From the NCBI GenBank assembly GCA_039583705.1, contig JAVKSM010000024.1:1-30859 (forward strand): 30,859 nucleotides of DNA. The letters run 5' to 3'. The stretch's first letter is position 1. Each line of letters begins with the position of its first letter. The notes below the pieces were generated by a model. It did no database searches. It saw nothing but the letters and a program-made list of their open reading frames with translations, and was not told the origin of the DNA. The position numbers were made by a program, and so were the translations under genes. Source of the stretch: JAVKSM01 sp039583705. Its GTDB lineage: Bacteria > Actinomycetota > Actinomycetes > Mycobacteriales > Pseudonocardiaceae. This document shows positions 1-9,243 of this stretch, piece by piece.

Positions 1-2
1 GC

Positions 3-119
3 CGCGGTCCTGGCACGGTGACGGGGTCGCAGCCGTCGCGCAACGAGCCGTGCCCGTGCGGGTCGGGCCTGAAGTACAAGCACTGCCACGGCTCTCCGGC
101 CGGTGCTCCCCGCCCGTGA
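3..119 (+). CDS. secA: SecA preprotein translocase ATPase, C-terminal end only
   Basis: Only the last 38 codons are in the window; the gene enters from the left edge in the frame starting at base 3 and stops with TGA at 117-119. The visible tail is a SEC-C zinc-binding motif (CPCGSGLKYKHCHG, ligands C-x-C and C-H), which ends many SecA proteins and in known cases contacts SecB or ribosomes. SecA drives secretion through SecYEG by ATP hydrolysis. SEC-C motifs also end unrelated proteins, so the SecA call leans on the neighbouring Rv3235-like gene, which sits near secA1 in mycobacteria. The motor domains cannot be checked here. Confidence 0.8.
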   Translation, partial: RGPGTVTGSQPSRNEPCPCGSGLKYKHCHGSPAGAPRP

Positions 120-146
120 CCCGTCACCGTCGCGGACGCTCACTGC

Positions 147-725
147 TCACGGGAGCAGCAGCAGCACGGTGCACAGCCAGCCCGGTTGCCGGCCGTGGTG
201 CTCGAACCGGGCGGCCAGCGCCCGGATCCGGCCGTCGAGCCGGCACACCGCACTGACCTCGACCACCCCGCCCGCCGGATGGCAGGTGTGGGCGGAGAGC
301 AGTCGGGCGGTGCTGGTGGGCGTCGGCACCGCCGCGCGAGCCCCGAGCTGCCGGCGCACGGTTTCGGTCCGCTGGTAGGCCGACGAGCTGAGGACAGCGC
401 GCAAGTGCTGGGGCGGTCGCCGGCCGTCGAGCACCTCGATCCACCGCCGCAACACCTCGATGACGGCGGTTCGAGCCGCTTTCTCCTCGGCGGTGGGCGG
501 CACCGGCGTCGTCTCGGCAGTGGGCGCCGGACGGCCGGCCGCGGAACCGCCGGCCGCCGAACCGCCGGCCGCGGAACCGCCGGGCACTGGGCGGCCCGGA
601 ACCCCGTGGTGGGTGGTGGTCGCACTGGCCTCGACGGGCGGCTCGAACTCGGCGAGCCGCCGCAGCACCGGGCGAGCGCGGAGCACGCCGGGTTCGATGC
701 TGTCGGGGCTGTCGGCGGTGGTCAT
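147..725 (-). CDS. Rv3235-like hypothetical protein (DUF6459 type)
   Basis: A 192-aa protein starting at ATG 725 behind a strong ribosome-binding site (GAGGAGAGGAGGGG, about 3 bases from the ATG); an in-frame ATG at 770 lacks this. The N-terminal third is low complexity and contains a GGSAA-type repeat (three copies, about 545-585 on the DNA). The C-terminal half is a compact domain (R-W-I-E-V-L-D-G-R-R-P near its start, then a repeated pattern ending in a hydrophobic tail W-L-C-T-V-L-L-L-L-P). This resembles the Rv3235 family found beside secA1 in mycobacteria; its function is unknown. It converges on the secA end with a 27-base gap. Confidence 0.75.
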   Translation of the reverse strand: MTTADSPDSIEPGVLRARPVLRRLAEFEPPVEASATTTHHGVPGRPVPGGSAAGGSAAGGSAAGRPAPTAETTPVPPTAEEKAARTAVIEVLRRWIEVLDGRRPPQHLRAVLSSSAYQRTETVRRQLGARAAVPTPTSTARLLSAHTCHPAGGVVEVSAVCRLDGRIRALAARFEHHGRQPGWLCTVLLLLP

Positions 726-890
726 GGTCCCCTCCTCTCCTCGGCCCGGACGGCGGGCCCGGCCGGGCAAAGGGTGAGGCGCGCATCGGCCTGCCGGTGC
801 GGCCTGATGTAAAGGGCGGTGACCTCGACTGGCGGCGGCAGGGGATGGCGGTAGATCGGTCGTCAGCGAGGGCGGACCTCATGTCGGGCG

Positions 891-919
891 TTCCCACCGG
901 TCCCCGTGCTCGCTAGGCT
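891..919 (+). promoter_or_regulatory. Candidate housekeeping promoter for the DUF3040 gene
   Basis: A TTCCCA (891-896) and a TAGGCT (914-919) hexamer are separated by exactly 17 bases. This fits the primary-sigma pattern of actinobacteria, where the -10 is commonly TANNNT. It would start RNA near 926, about 28 bases ahead of the ATG at 954. It was found by eye only. Confidence 0.4.
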
Positions 920-953
920 CTCGTCCGTTCGCAACGAGCGGTGGGAGCTGGCC

Positions 954-1352
954 ATGGCGCTGTCCGCGGACGAGCGACGGGTGCTCGACGACATCGAGCG
1001 AGCGCTGCGACGAGAGGATCCGGAGCTGGTGGCCGGCTTCGACGCGCTGGCCGCTCCACACGGTCGGCTCAAGAGGCCGATGCCGGCTCGCCGCAGCCGG
1101 CTGTGGGCTGCGCTGCAGTGGGTGGCCGGGATCGTCGTCGCGGTGGTGTTCCCGGTGTTGCTCGCGGGCGCGCTGCTCCTCGGGCAGTTCGTCGCCGCCC
1201 TGGTCATCGCCGGAGTGCTGCCGGTCACCGTCGGCTTGCTCCTGCAGTCCCGTTGGTCCCGCCGCCGGCCGGGGCGCCGCCGGCGGTTCCGGCGCTGGCC
1301 GTTCAGGTCCGGCGGCACCGGCGGGGATCCCGCCGGGGGCCGGCAGGGTTGA
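954..1352 (+). CDS. DUF3040 family membrane protein
   Basis: A 132-aa protein. The chosen ATG at 954 has GGGAG about 7 bases upstream and gives the typical family start MALSADERRVLDDIE. The N-terminal soluble segment (residues 1-50) matches DUF3040, a small actinobacterial family. Two hydrophobic helices follow (about residues 55-77 and 80-100), and the tail is a highly basic Arg-rich cytoplasmic end followed by a Gly-rich stretch. The function of the family is not known. The gene is divergent from the Rv3235-like gene (228-base spacer) and convergent with the rRNA methyltransferase gene (18-base gap). Confidence 0.8.
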   Translation: MALSADERRVLDDIERALRREDPELVAGFDALAAPHGRLKRPMPARRSRLWAALQWVAGIVVAVVFPVLLAGALLLGQFVAALVIAGVLPVTVGLLLQSRWSRRRPGRRRRFRRWPFRSGGTGGDPAGGRQG

Positions 1353-1370
1353 CCGCCGGCTCGAAGCAGC

Positions 1371-2162
1371 TCACGAGAGCTCCCGTCGGCGGAACAGCTC
1401 GTAGGCCGCCACCGCGGCGGCGCTGGCCACATTGAGCGACTCCACTCCGCCGAGCAGCGGGATCGACACCGTCCCGTCCAGCGCGCGGCGCACCTGTGGC
1501 GACAGGCCGCTGCTCTCGTTCCCCAGCACCAGCGCCACCCGGGGCGGCAGCTCGACGGTGAGCAGCGAGTCGGCGGTCCCTCCGGCCAGCCCCAGCACGC
1601 GGACCCCGGCGTCGCGCAACGCCGCGCAGCCCTCGGCAGCGGTGGCCGAGCGCAGCACCGGCGCGGAGAAGGCGACCCCGGCCGAGGCCTTGACCACCAG
1701 CGGGTCGATCGCCGGCACCCCGCGCCGCGGGAGCAGCACGCCGTCCAGGCCCGCCGCGGTCGCGGTGCGCAGCACCATTCCGACGTTGGCTGGATTGGTG
1801 ACCCCGTCCAGCACGAGCACGGCGACCCGCCGGGGCAGCGCGGCGAGCAGGTCGCCCAGCCGCCGCATCCGGGGCGCGACGACGTCGGCGAGCACTCCCT
1901 GGTCGTGGCGGCCGTTGCCGGCGAGCACCTTCACCCGGTGCGCCGACGCCCGCCGCACGCCGACGCCCCGCTGTGCCGCGGCGTCGAGTATCGCGTCCAC
2001 GCTGGGGCCGTGCGCGCCCTCGGCGAGCAGCACCTTGGCCACGCGCAGCCGGGGGTCGGCCAGCGCCTCCAGCACGGGCTTGCGGCCGTAGACGGTGATG
2101 AACCGGTCCTTGGGGGACGCGGTGTCCTGGGGGGCACCGGTGCCCTGGGGGGTGGCAGCCAT
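1371..2162 (-). CDS. SpoU/TrmH-family RNA 2'-O-ribose methyltransferase
   Basis: A 263-aa SAM-dependent RNA methyltransferase of the SPOUT (trefoil-knot) class. The three family motifs are visible in order: motif 1 with N-P-A-N-V-G-M-V-L-R-T-A (about residue 122), motif 2 LVLGNESSGLS (about 211) and motif 3 IPLLGGVESLNVASAAAV (about 235), followed by the usual C-terminal helix. The N-terminal region (YGRKPVLEAL) is the SpoU substrate-binding domain seen in RlmB-like and TsnR-like enzymes. The exact target nucleotide (23S rRNA or tRNA) cannot be read from sequence. It starts 52 bases from the divergent WS/DGAT gene. Confidence 0.88.
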   Translation of the reverse strand: MAATPQGTGAPQDTASPKDRFITVYGRKPVLEALADPRLRVAKVLLAEGAHGPSVDAILDAAAQRGVGVRRASAHRVKVLAGNGRHDQGVLADVVAPRMRRLGDLLAALPRRVAVLVLDGVTNPANVGMVLRTATAAGLDGVLLPRRGVPAIDPLVVKASAGVAFSAPVLRSATAAEGCAALRDAGVRVLGLAGGTADSLLTVELPPRVALVLGNESSGLSPQVRRALDGTVSIPLLGGVESLNVASAAAVAAYELFRRRELS

Positions 2163-2214
2163 CCTGCGCAGGATCCCACGGCCCGTTTCCGCAACCCTGT
2201 GTCAGGATCGCGTC

Positions 2215-3167
2215 ATGCCTGACCGCCTCTCGGCGCTGGACGCGTCGTTCCTCTCCATGGAGCAACCGACCACACCGATGCACGTGGGCGGCGTCGGGAT
2301 CTTCCGGCGGCCCCGTTCCGGCTTCGGCTACGACCGCCTCATCGGCCTCGTCGAGCGGAGCCTGCCGCTCGTGCCCCGGTACCGCCAGAAGGTGCGGGAG
2401 GTCCCCGCTCACCTTGCCCGGCCGGTCTGGGTGGACGACCCGGACTTCGACCTGACCTACCACGTGCGCCGCTCGGCGCTGCCCCGCCCCGGCGCGGACA
2501 GCGCGCTGTGGGAACTGGTCGCACGCCTCATGTCCCGCCAGATCGACCACGGCCGGCCGCGGTCGTGGACAACGCCAGGGCGGTCGCGCTAGACGTGGCG
2601 GCGACCGTGAGCAAGGTCACCGGGGTGATCGGCGGGGTGCTGGCGGCCGCCCGGACCGCCGCTCGCCCCGCGCCGGGGAACGCCCTGGCGGTGCTGGGCG
2701 GCGCGGGCGACCGGGTGTCCTCATTCCTGCTCGACCTGCCCGTCGGTGAACCCAGCCCGGTGGTGCGGCTGCACCACGTCAGCCACGCGATGCGGACGCA
2801 CAAAGAGTCCGGCCAGGTCGTCGGGGCGGACACGCTCGTGCGGATCGGCGGCTTCGCCCCGCCGACGCTGCACGCCCTGGGCACCCGGGCGGCCAGCGGC
2901 TTCTCCCGGCGCCTGTTCAACGTCCTTCTCAGCAACGTCCCGGGGTCGCAGTTCCCGCTCTACGCCGACGGGGCGAAGCTGCTGGAGATGTTCCCGGTGG
3001 TGCCGCTGGCCCGGAACCAGGCGCTCTCGATCGGTCTGACCAGCTATGACGGCGGCGTCTACTTCGGCCTCAACGCCGACCGCGACGCCATGTCGGGCAT
3101 CGACGTGCTGGCGGGGCTGCTCACCGGGTCGCTGGAGGAGTTGCTCGGGACGGTGCGGAGTGAGTGA
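2215..3167 (+). pseudogene. WS/DGAT-type acyltransferase, internally deleted and frameshifted
   Basis: The N-terminal part runs from ATG 2215 (MPDRLSALDASFLSMEQP, typical of wax ester synthase/diacylglycerol acyltransferases) to about 2565 and then hits an out-of-frame stop at 2590-2592. Family sequence resumes in another frame from about 2560 (AAVVDNARAVALDV) to TGA 3165-3167. The resumed part includes RVSSFLLDLPVGEPSPVVRL, LSNVPGSQFPLY and a normal C-terminal end. The catalytic HHxxxDG block is absent, and a second stretch is missing in frame around 2690-2705. The residues left total about 317, against roughly 460 expected. The product would not be an active acyltransferase as written. Because an assembly gap lies 750 bases downstream, the deletions may be artefacts. 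The gene overlaps the following patatin gene by 8 bases. Confidence 0.8.
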
Positions 3168-4264
3168 CCCCCGGTTCGGCGTGGTGCTGGGGGCCGGTGG
3201 ACTGCTCGGCTACGCCTGGATGGTCGTGGCCCTGCAGAGCTGGGTACGGGCCACCGGGCGGGACCCGCGCGAGGCCGAGGTCATCGTGGGCACCTCGGCC
3301 GGCTCGGTGGTGGCGGCGGCGCTCGGCCTGGGGGCGGCCCCCGATGCGCTGCTGCGTCAGGTGCGGGGCCGTACCCGACCCGGTGACCCGGAGCTGGCGT
3401 GGAACCACGACCGCGACGCCGGGGGCAGGCTGCCGCCGCTGCCGCTGCCTGGTCTCGGCTCGCCGCGACTGCTGGAGCACGTGGTGCGCAATCCGCGTGG
3501 CTTCCCGCCGCTGGCCGCGGTATCCGCGCTGCTCCCACTCGGCCGGGGCAGCCTGGAGCCGCTGCGCGGCGCGATCCGGCGGCTGGCTGGGGAGGTCATC
3601 TGGCCGTCCGGTCCGCACCTGTGGCTGGTGGCGATGGACTACGACAGCGGCAAGCGGGTCGTCTTCGGACGGCCGGATGCCCCCGCGGCCTCGCTGCCTG
3701 ACGCGGTCGCCTCCTCCTGCGCGATCCCCGGCTGGTACGCGCCGGTGCGGGTGGGTGGGCGCCGCTACGTCGACGGCGGGGTGTGCTCGGCGACCTCGGC
3801 CGACGTGCTGGCCCGGTGCGGGCTGGACGAGGTGCTCGTACTCGCACCGCTCGCTGCATCCGCTGGTGCGCGCCGAGCGGTGGCTGCGGGCCCGGACGAC
3901 GATCCGGCTGCACCGGGAGATCNNNNNNNNNNNNNNNNNNNNNNNNNNNNNNNNNNNNNNNNNNNNNNNNNNNNNNNNNNNNNNNNNNNNNNNNNNNNNN
4001 NNNNNNNNNNNNNNNNNNNNNNACCGCTCGCTGCATCCGCTGGTGCGCGCCGAGCGGTGGCTGCGGGCCCGGACGACGATCCGGCTGCACCGGGAGATCG
4101 GCAAGCTGGAAGCGGCGGGCACCCGGGTGCGAGTGCTGGCGCCGGCGGCCGCGGACCTGGCCGCGATGGGCTGGAACGCCATGGACTCCCGGCGCCGGCA
4201 GCGGGTGCTCACCGCCGCCCGCCGGTCCACGGTCGACGGATGGGCGGCGGTGCTCGCACCATGA
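3160..4264 (+). CDS. Patatin-like phospholipase, interrupted by a frameshift and an N gap
   Basis: Starts at GTG 3160 inside the end of the WS/DGAT gene, suggesting translational coupling. Patatin hallmarks are present: a Gly-rich oxyanion loop (VLGAGGLLGYAW), the nucleophile elbow G-T-S-A-G (about residue 47) and the D-G-G motif of the catalytic Asp (YVDGGVCSAT). Such enzymes are Ser-Asp dyad lipid acyl hydrolases. The frame is lost just after VLVLAPLA near 3850. The normal C-terminal part (RSLHPLVRAERWL, then G-T-R-V-R-V-L-A-P and N-A-M-D-S-R-R-R) continues in the next frame on both sides of the Ns and ends at TGA 4262-4264. A few residues between LAPLA and SLHPL appear lost. Removing the duplicated 77 bases plus 100 Ns (177 bases) does not change the frame, so the shift is separate from the gap. 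Confidence 0.8.
3846..4099 (+). repeat. 77-base direct duplicate flanking an assembly gap
   Basis: Bases 3846-3922 and 4023-4099 are identical over 77 bases, and the only sequence between them is the 100 Ns. Both copies encode the same patatin C-terminal segment. This is the signature of two contigs whose ends share one k-mer-length overlap but were scaffolded rather than merged. The true genome most likely has a single copy and no gap. Confidence 0.9.
3923..4022. other. Assembly gap (100 Ns)
   Basis: Exactly 100 ambiguous bases, a conventional placeholder for a gap of unknown length. They lie inside the patatin-like gene and between identical 77-base copies. Confidence 0.99.
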
Positions 4265-4767
4265 GGGTGTACGTGCCGACCACGCTGGCTGGGCTGCGAC
4301 GCCTGGTCGACGACGGCGCGCTCGTCGCGCTGGGCGGAACCGCGTTCGCGCTGACGCCGATGCTGCGCGAGTCCTACGCCGCGGGTGACACCGAGGAACT
4401 GGAGTACACCGCGCTGGCCGAGGCGGCGCGGGGCTCGTTGCGCCTGCTCGCCGCCGAGCTGGACGCCGCCCCGGACGCACCGGCCCGTCGCGCCGTCGTC
4501 GCCGCCGACGTCGAGGACGTCACGCTGCGTCCGGACCTCGATGTCGCCGTGGTGCGGTTGTCTGGTCCGGTGCCGATGTCCGCGGTGGCCTCGGTTCACC
4601 TCGACACGGCCGAAGCCGAGCCCGCCGTGCGGGCCGCCGCGGCGGTGGTCGAGGCCGCCGACCTCGGCGATCCGGACGCCGAGTTCGTCCTCGGCGACGC
4701 CGAGGACCACGAGCTGGCCTGGTACGCCCCCCCGGAGCTCCGCTTCGCCATCGACCTGCTCTCCTGA
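4261..4767 (+). CDS. DUF6912-type hypothetical protein
   Basis: A 168-aa soluble acidic protein whose ATG overlaps the patatin stop as ATGA, so the two are probably translated together. It begins MRVYVPTTLAGLRRLVDDG and contains AFALTPMLRESYAAGDTEELEYTAL, broken here only by the wording of the motif into A-F-A-L-T-P and E-L-E-Y. The C-terminal half has a V-L-R-P-D-L-D/LSGPVP-like segment and ends HELAWYAPPELRFAIDLL. This architecture matches a widespread actinobacterial family of unknown function with a mycobacterial relative in the same chromosomal block. There is no signal peptide or membrane segment. It closes the WS/DGAT-patatin operon. Confidence 0.75.
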   Translation: MRVYVPTTLAGLRRLVDDGALVALGGTAFALTPMLRESYAAGDTEELEYTALAEAARGSLRLLAAELDAAPDAPARRAVVAADVEDVTLRPDLDVAVVRLSGPVPMSAVASVHLDTAEAEPAVRAAAAVVEAADLGDPDAEFVLGDAEDHELAWYAPPELRFAIDLLS

Positions 4768-4841
4768 CGCCAACGGATCACCGGGCCGGTGTCAGGATGG
4801 GTGGTCGGAGAAACCCGCCACCAGCGGGGAGGAGAGCAACG

Positions 4842-6470
<1,629 letters not shown>

Positions 6471-6499
6471 CGGCGAGCCGGGCGTGAGCTCCGCGCACC

Positions 6500-6967
6500 T
6501 CATGAGTGGGCCGCAGGCGGCTCTCCGTGTTCCAGGTACCGGACGCCTGTGCTGGCGTGTGCGGCAGAGCGGATTCGGCGAGTGATGCGGGGAGCTAGAT
6601 AGTTGCCGAGTAGCGCGAGCTCGACCCACTCCCACTTGTCGAGCTCATCGTCGTCGAGATGAATGCCCTGCTCGTCGTCGCCCAGATCGCCGCAGTCGAA
6701 CAGGAACAGGAGCTTGTCGCCCTCGCGCTCGTGCGGGGCCCAGTCGACGGCGATGAGGCGCTGGGGGTGTCGGTCGAGCCCGAGTTCCTCGGCAATCTCA
6801 CGACGACAGGCCGCGGCGGGCGACTCGCCGCGTTCGACGTACCCACCCGGAATGTCCCAGGTGTCCTTGTAGGTGGGATGGACCAGCAGCACCCGCCCTG
6901 CGCTGTCGAAGAAGAGAGCGCCGGCGGCGACCCGCGGGGTGGCGAAGGTGCGGCTCAGGTCCGTCAC
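6500..6967 (-). CDS. NUDIX hydrolase
   Basis: A 155-aa protein with a complete Nudix box at residues 42-64 (G-x5-E48-x7-R56-E57-I-x-E60-E61-x-G-L). It would bind Mg ions and cleave a nucleoside diphosphate linked to another group. The actual substrate (a damaged nucleotide, ADP-ribose or other) cannot be told. It starts with GTG 6967. It lies 26 bases downstream of the XRE-type regulator on the same strand, so the two are probably co-transcribed. It converges on the P5C dehydrogenase gene. Confidence 0.88.
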   Translation of the reverse strand: MTDLSRTFATPRVAAGALFFDSAGRVLLVHPTYKDTWDIPGGYVERGESPAAACRREIAEELGLDRHPQRLIAVDWAPHEREGDKLLFLFDCGDLGDDEQGIHLDDDELDKWEWVELALLGNYLAPRITRRIRSAAHASTGVRYLEHGEPPAAHS

Positions 6968-6993
6968 GTTCCCGAGCGTACGGCGGCGGGGGG

Positions 6994-8223
6994 TCAGACG
7001 AGATAGAGCCGGCGGGCGAGTTGCTCAAGCTGGACGCTACGCGGGCCGTGGTGATGACGGAGCCACGAGAGCACAAGCTGGCGGCTGATGGCGTGGTGCC
7101 TGATCTGCTCGGGGGCGAGCTGCTCAGCAGCGAGCAGGACTGCCAGCGCGTCGTCGCGTCGGTTTCGCGCGGTGTAAGCACGGGCGGTCTCAAGCGCATG
7201 GCGAACGCGCCGTTCGATGGGAAGCAGCGTGGCATCGATGTGCGACGCGAGGTCGAGGGCGACCTGGACGTCGCCGAGCTCCATCGCGGCTGCCATGCGG
7301 TGGATCGCGACGTTGGTCGGACCGAAAGCTGTCCACATGGCATTCGCATCCCGGCCGAGCCGGTCGGCGCTCTCCTGTGCCTCGTTGAGGAACGCGGTCG
7401 CGCTCTGGCGGTCATCCGCCCGTGAGGCCGCGACGGCTCCGGTGAGAAACAGGGTGCCGTACACCGACAGCAGGCCATCATCGACGCGGCTGCCGAGGTA
7501 GGGCTGAAGCAGTCCGGCAGTGGCCTCGGTGAGCTGTACGCCGGCCTGGAAGCGGCCGGTGGCATGCAGTGCGTATGCGACAGATCGAAACAGTGATCCG
7601 ATCACGACCGGATTGTCCGCCCGCTGTGCTGCGGCAAGGCCGCGTTCGGCGGCGATCCACGCCAGGTCTGTATCACCGAGCTTGGTCAGGACCGCTACGG
7701 CGGCCTGGTAAGCGAGGGCAAGTAACCCCTGCGTTCGCCGGAGGACGTCGTCGCCTTCCGCGGCCGCTGCAGCGTGCAGGGCGTCGGCCAGGACGAGGGG
7801 AACGCGACCCGTGACATAGCCGTACCGCGAGTCTTGATAGGCGGCGAACACCTCGCCGACGTCGCGGTGCAGGGCCTCAAGGGTGGGTGGCTGGTCGTTG
7901 CCGTTGTCGATGGCGATGGCCAACAGCGGGATGACCTGACGGTAGTCCATGAGGACTGAGCGCAGCGCAGGCACCGTGCGGGTACCGCTGTTGGCAGTCC
8001 AGTCCAGGAGCATGGGCTCGGCGATCAGGTCGCCGATGTTCACGTCGAGGGCGTCCGCCAGACGGCGGATGACCGACAGCCGGTCCAGCCCGATCCGGTT
8101 GTTCTCCACTCGGCTGAGCCAGTCCTCGGTGCGGCCGACGAGCCCAGCGAGGACTTCCTGCGACTGCCCGCGACGGCGGCGGTAGAAGGCGATGCGTTCG
8201 CCGATGGTTAAGGCCTCGGTCAT
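6994..8223 (-). CDS. XRE-family transcriptional regulator with a long helical C-terminal domain
   Basis: A 409-aa protein. Residues about 8-62 form a helix-turn-helix of the XRE class (I-G-E-R-I..Y-R-R-R-R-G-Q-S-Q-E-V-L-A-G-L-V-G-R..W-L-S-R-V-E). The remaining 340 residues are alanine-rich amphipathic helices like tetratricopeptide-type sensor domains (for example ALAYQAAVAVLTKLGDTDLA and GSLFRSVAYALHATGRFQAG). Such regulators in actinobacteria often sense a small molecule or peptide, but the ligand is unknown. ATG 8223 gives the conserved start MTEALTIGER. A 6-bp inverted repeat 36 bases upstream may be its operator. It heads a two-gene unit with the NUDIX hydrolase and is divergent from a small Cys-rich protein gene. 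Confidence 0.85.
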   Translation of the reverse strand: MTEALTIGERIAFYRRRRGQSQEVLAGLVGRTEDWLSRVENNRIGLDRLSVIRRLADALDVNIGDLIAEPMLLDWTANSGTRTVPALRSVLMDYRQVIPLLAIAIDNGNDQPPTLEALHRDVGEVFAAYQDSRYGYVTGRVPLVLADALHAAAAAEGDDVLRRTQGLLALAYQAAVAVLTKLGDTDLAWIAAERGLAAAQRADNPVVIGSLFRSVAYALHATGRFQAGVQLTEATAGLLQPYLGSRVDDGLLSVYGTLFLTGAVAASRADDRQSATAFLNEAQESADRLGRDANAMWTAFGPTNVAIHRMAAAMELGDVQVALDLASHIDATLLPIERRVRHALETARAYTARNRRDDALAVLLAAEQLAPEQIRHHAISRQLVLSWLRHHHGPRSVQLEQLARRLYLV

Positions 8224-8258
8224 CCCACGCACGCGCACAGCCTCCCACACCGACGACC

Positions 8259-8275
8259 CCGGAAATTCCTTCCGG
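8259..8275. promoter_or_regulatory. Inverted repeat CCGGAA-N5-TTCCGG upstream of the XRE regulator
   Basis: Perfect 6-bp arms (8259-8264 and 8270-8275) separated by ATTCC. With one bulged C the symmetry extends outward to GACC/GGTC. It lies 36 bases ahead of the regulator's ATG, a normal position for an autoregulatory operator. There is no direct evidence of binding. Confidence 0.35.
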
Positions 8276-8349
8276 GTCGCTCTCCCGACCCTCTCCCAGG
8301 CTGACGCCGCGGGCGATGCGCCCAGCACCAACCAACGAGGTGGAAGCAA

Positions 8350-8421
8350 TGGAACACAAGAAGGGCGTCGACGCAGGCCAGTGCCGCCCGTTGCCCGCCG
8401 TGACGGTGGCCTCGCCGTGAG
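8350..8421 (+). CDS. Possible 23-aa peptide (low confidence)
   Basis: ATG 8350 is preceded by GAGGTGGAAGC, a fair ribosome-binding site at 4-10 bases. It encodes MEHKKGVDAGQCRPLPAVTV plus three residues before TGA at 8419-8421. It would be the first gene downstream of the divergent promoter region, 37 bases ahead of the Cys-rich protein gene. It could be a leader peptide for that gene or chance. I recognise no family. Confidence 0.25.
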
Positions 8422-8458
8422 AGGAGTGAACATCCGGCGTGATCGGCAGGAGCGTGTC

Positions 8459-8836
8459 ATGACCGCCATGCGGATGGTCTGGGTAACCAGCGCAACCGAT
8501 GGACTGGATCATTCGATCAGTGATGAGGCGATGATAGCCGCCGTCACGCAGGGAGCGGGCCAGTTCCGTGCGCAGTGCGGCACGGTGATGGTATCGGCCT
8601 CGCTGAGCGCTCCGCCCGGTGCCGTGTGCCCGGCGTGCGCGGCGTTGCGGCGTCATGCGTCCGTCGCATATGCCGAATGCCGACAGGGCGTACCACGTAG
8701 ATGGTGGGCTCGGTTGTGGCATCGGCTGGCTGTGGCCCTCATCGCCGGCGATCAGGATTGGGTCTCCGCGACGGTGCCGCTCCAGTCGATGGCACGGGCC
8801 TCCCGTTCGCCTGGGCAGAACGAACGTCAGCAGTAG
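8459..8836 (+). CDS. Small Cys/His protein, putative zinc-binding, actinobacterial hypothetical
   Basis: A 125-aa protein from ATG 8459, with GGCAGGAG about 7 bases upstream. The first 60 residues hold H18, C40 and a C57-P-A-C60 pair (VWVTSATDGLDHSISDEAM, then A-Q-C-G-T and V-C-P-A-C), a spacing that looks like a small zinc-binding fold. Similar proteins are often encoded near XRE-type regulators in Pseudonocardiales, which I recall but cannot search for here. The C-terminal third is basic with a Trp-rich patch (R-R-W-W-A-R-L-W-H-R) and then loses family-like character. It ends tail-to-tail with, and overlaps by 10 bases, the secreted-protein gene on the other strand. Confidence 0.65.
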   Translation: MTAMRMVWVTSATDGLDHSISDEAMIAAVTQGAGQFRAQCGTVMVSASLSAPPGAVCPACAALRRHASVAYAECRQGVPRRWWARLWHRLAVALIAGDQDWVSATVPLQSMARASRSPGQNERQQ

Positions 8837-9216
8837 GCCCGGACCAAGGCGTATACCGGGTAGTTGCGCTGGTTTGCCCACCGGTGTTCCGGCGGGACCT
8901 CGTTGGACCGGAGCCCGGATGGGGCGCTCGGATCGCTGAGCATGATCCAGGCCTTGCAACTGGAGTGGTTCCAGAAGCTCCAGACGGTCGTCATGGTGGC
9001 CGGCACCTTCGTCCACCCTCCGCCGCTGTACGCGCGGTCACCGCGGCCGTCGGTGCTGTTCCAGGCACAGAACAGGGCGTAGCCGCAGCCCCATTGGTTC
9101 GGTGCGGTCGCTCGCACCGTGCCGGGTGTGGTCGCGTCGGCGACTCCGCCGCCGAGGGCGATCGGCAGCAGTGCGAAGACCGCCGCCCCGAGGGCAGCCA
9201 TCACTCGTTTCCTCAT
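8827..9216 (-). CDS. Secreted peptidase inhibitor family I36-like protein
   Basis: A 129-aa secreted protein starting at ATG 9216 with GGGGAAG about 3 bases upstream. Residues 1-28 are a signal peptide ending in an A-D-A site. The mature part has WGCGYALFCAWNSTDGRG followed by A-Y-S-G-G-G-W and a second half with N-H-S-S-C-K-A-W and a C-terminal Cys. The Cys-x5-Cys-x-W-x(n)-Y-x-G pattern is that of the I36 family (Streptomyces metalloproteinase inhibitor type) and its many uncharacterised actinobacterial relatives. Inhibitor activity is inferred from family likeness only. It lies 27 bases downstream of another secreted-protein gene, probably in one transcript. Confidence 0.75.
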   Translation of the reverse strand: MRKRVMAALGAAVFALLPIALGGGVADATTPGTVRATAPNQWGCGYALFCAWNSTDGRGDRAYSGGGWTKVPATMTTVWSFWNHSSCKAWIMLSDPSAPSGLRSNEVPPEHRWANQRNYPVYALVRAYC

Positions 9217-9243
9217 GTTCTTCCCCGCTTGGTTCCTGTTTGG

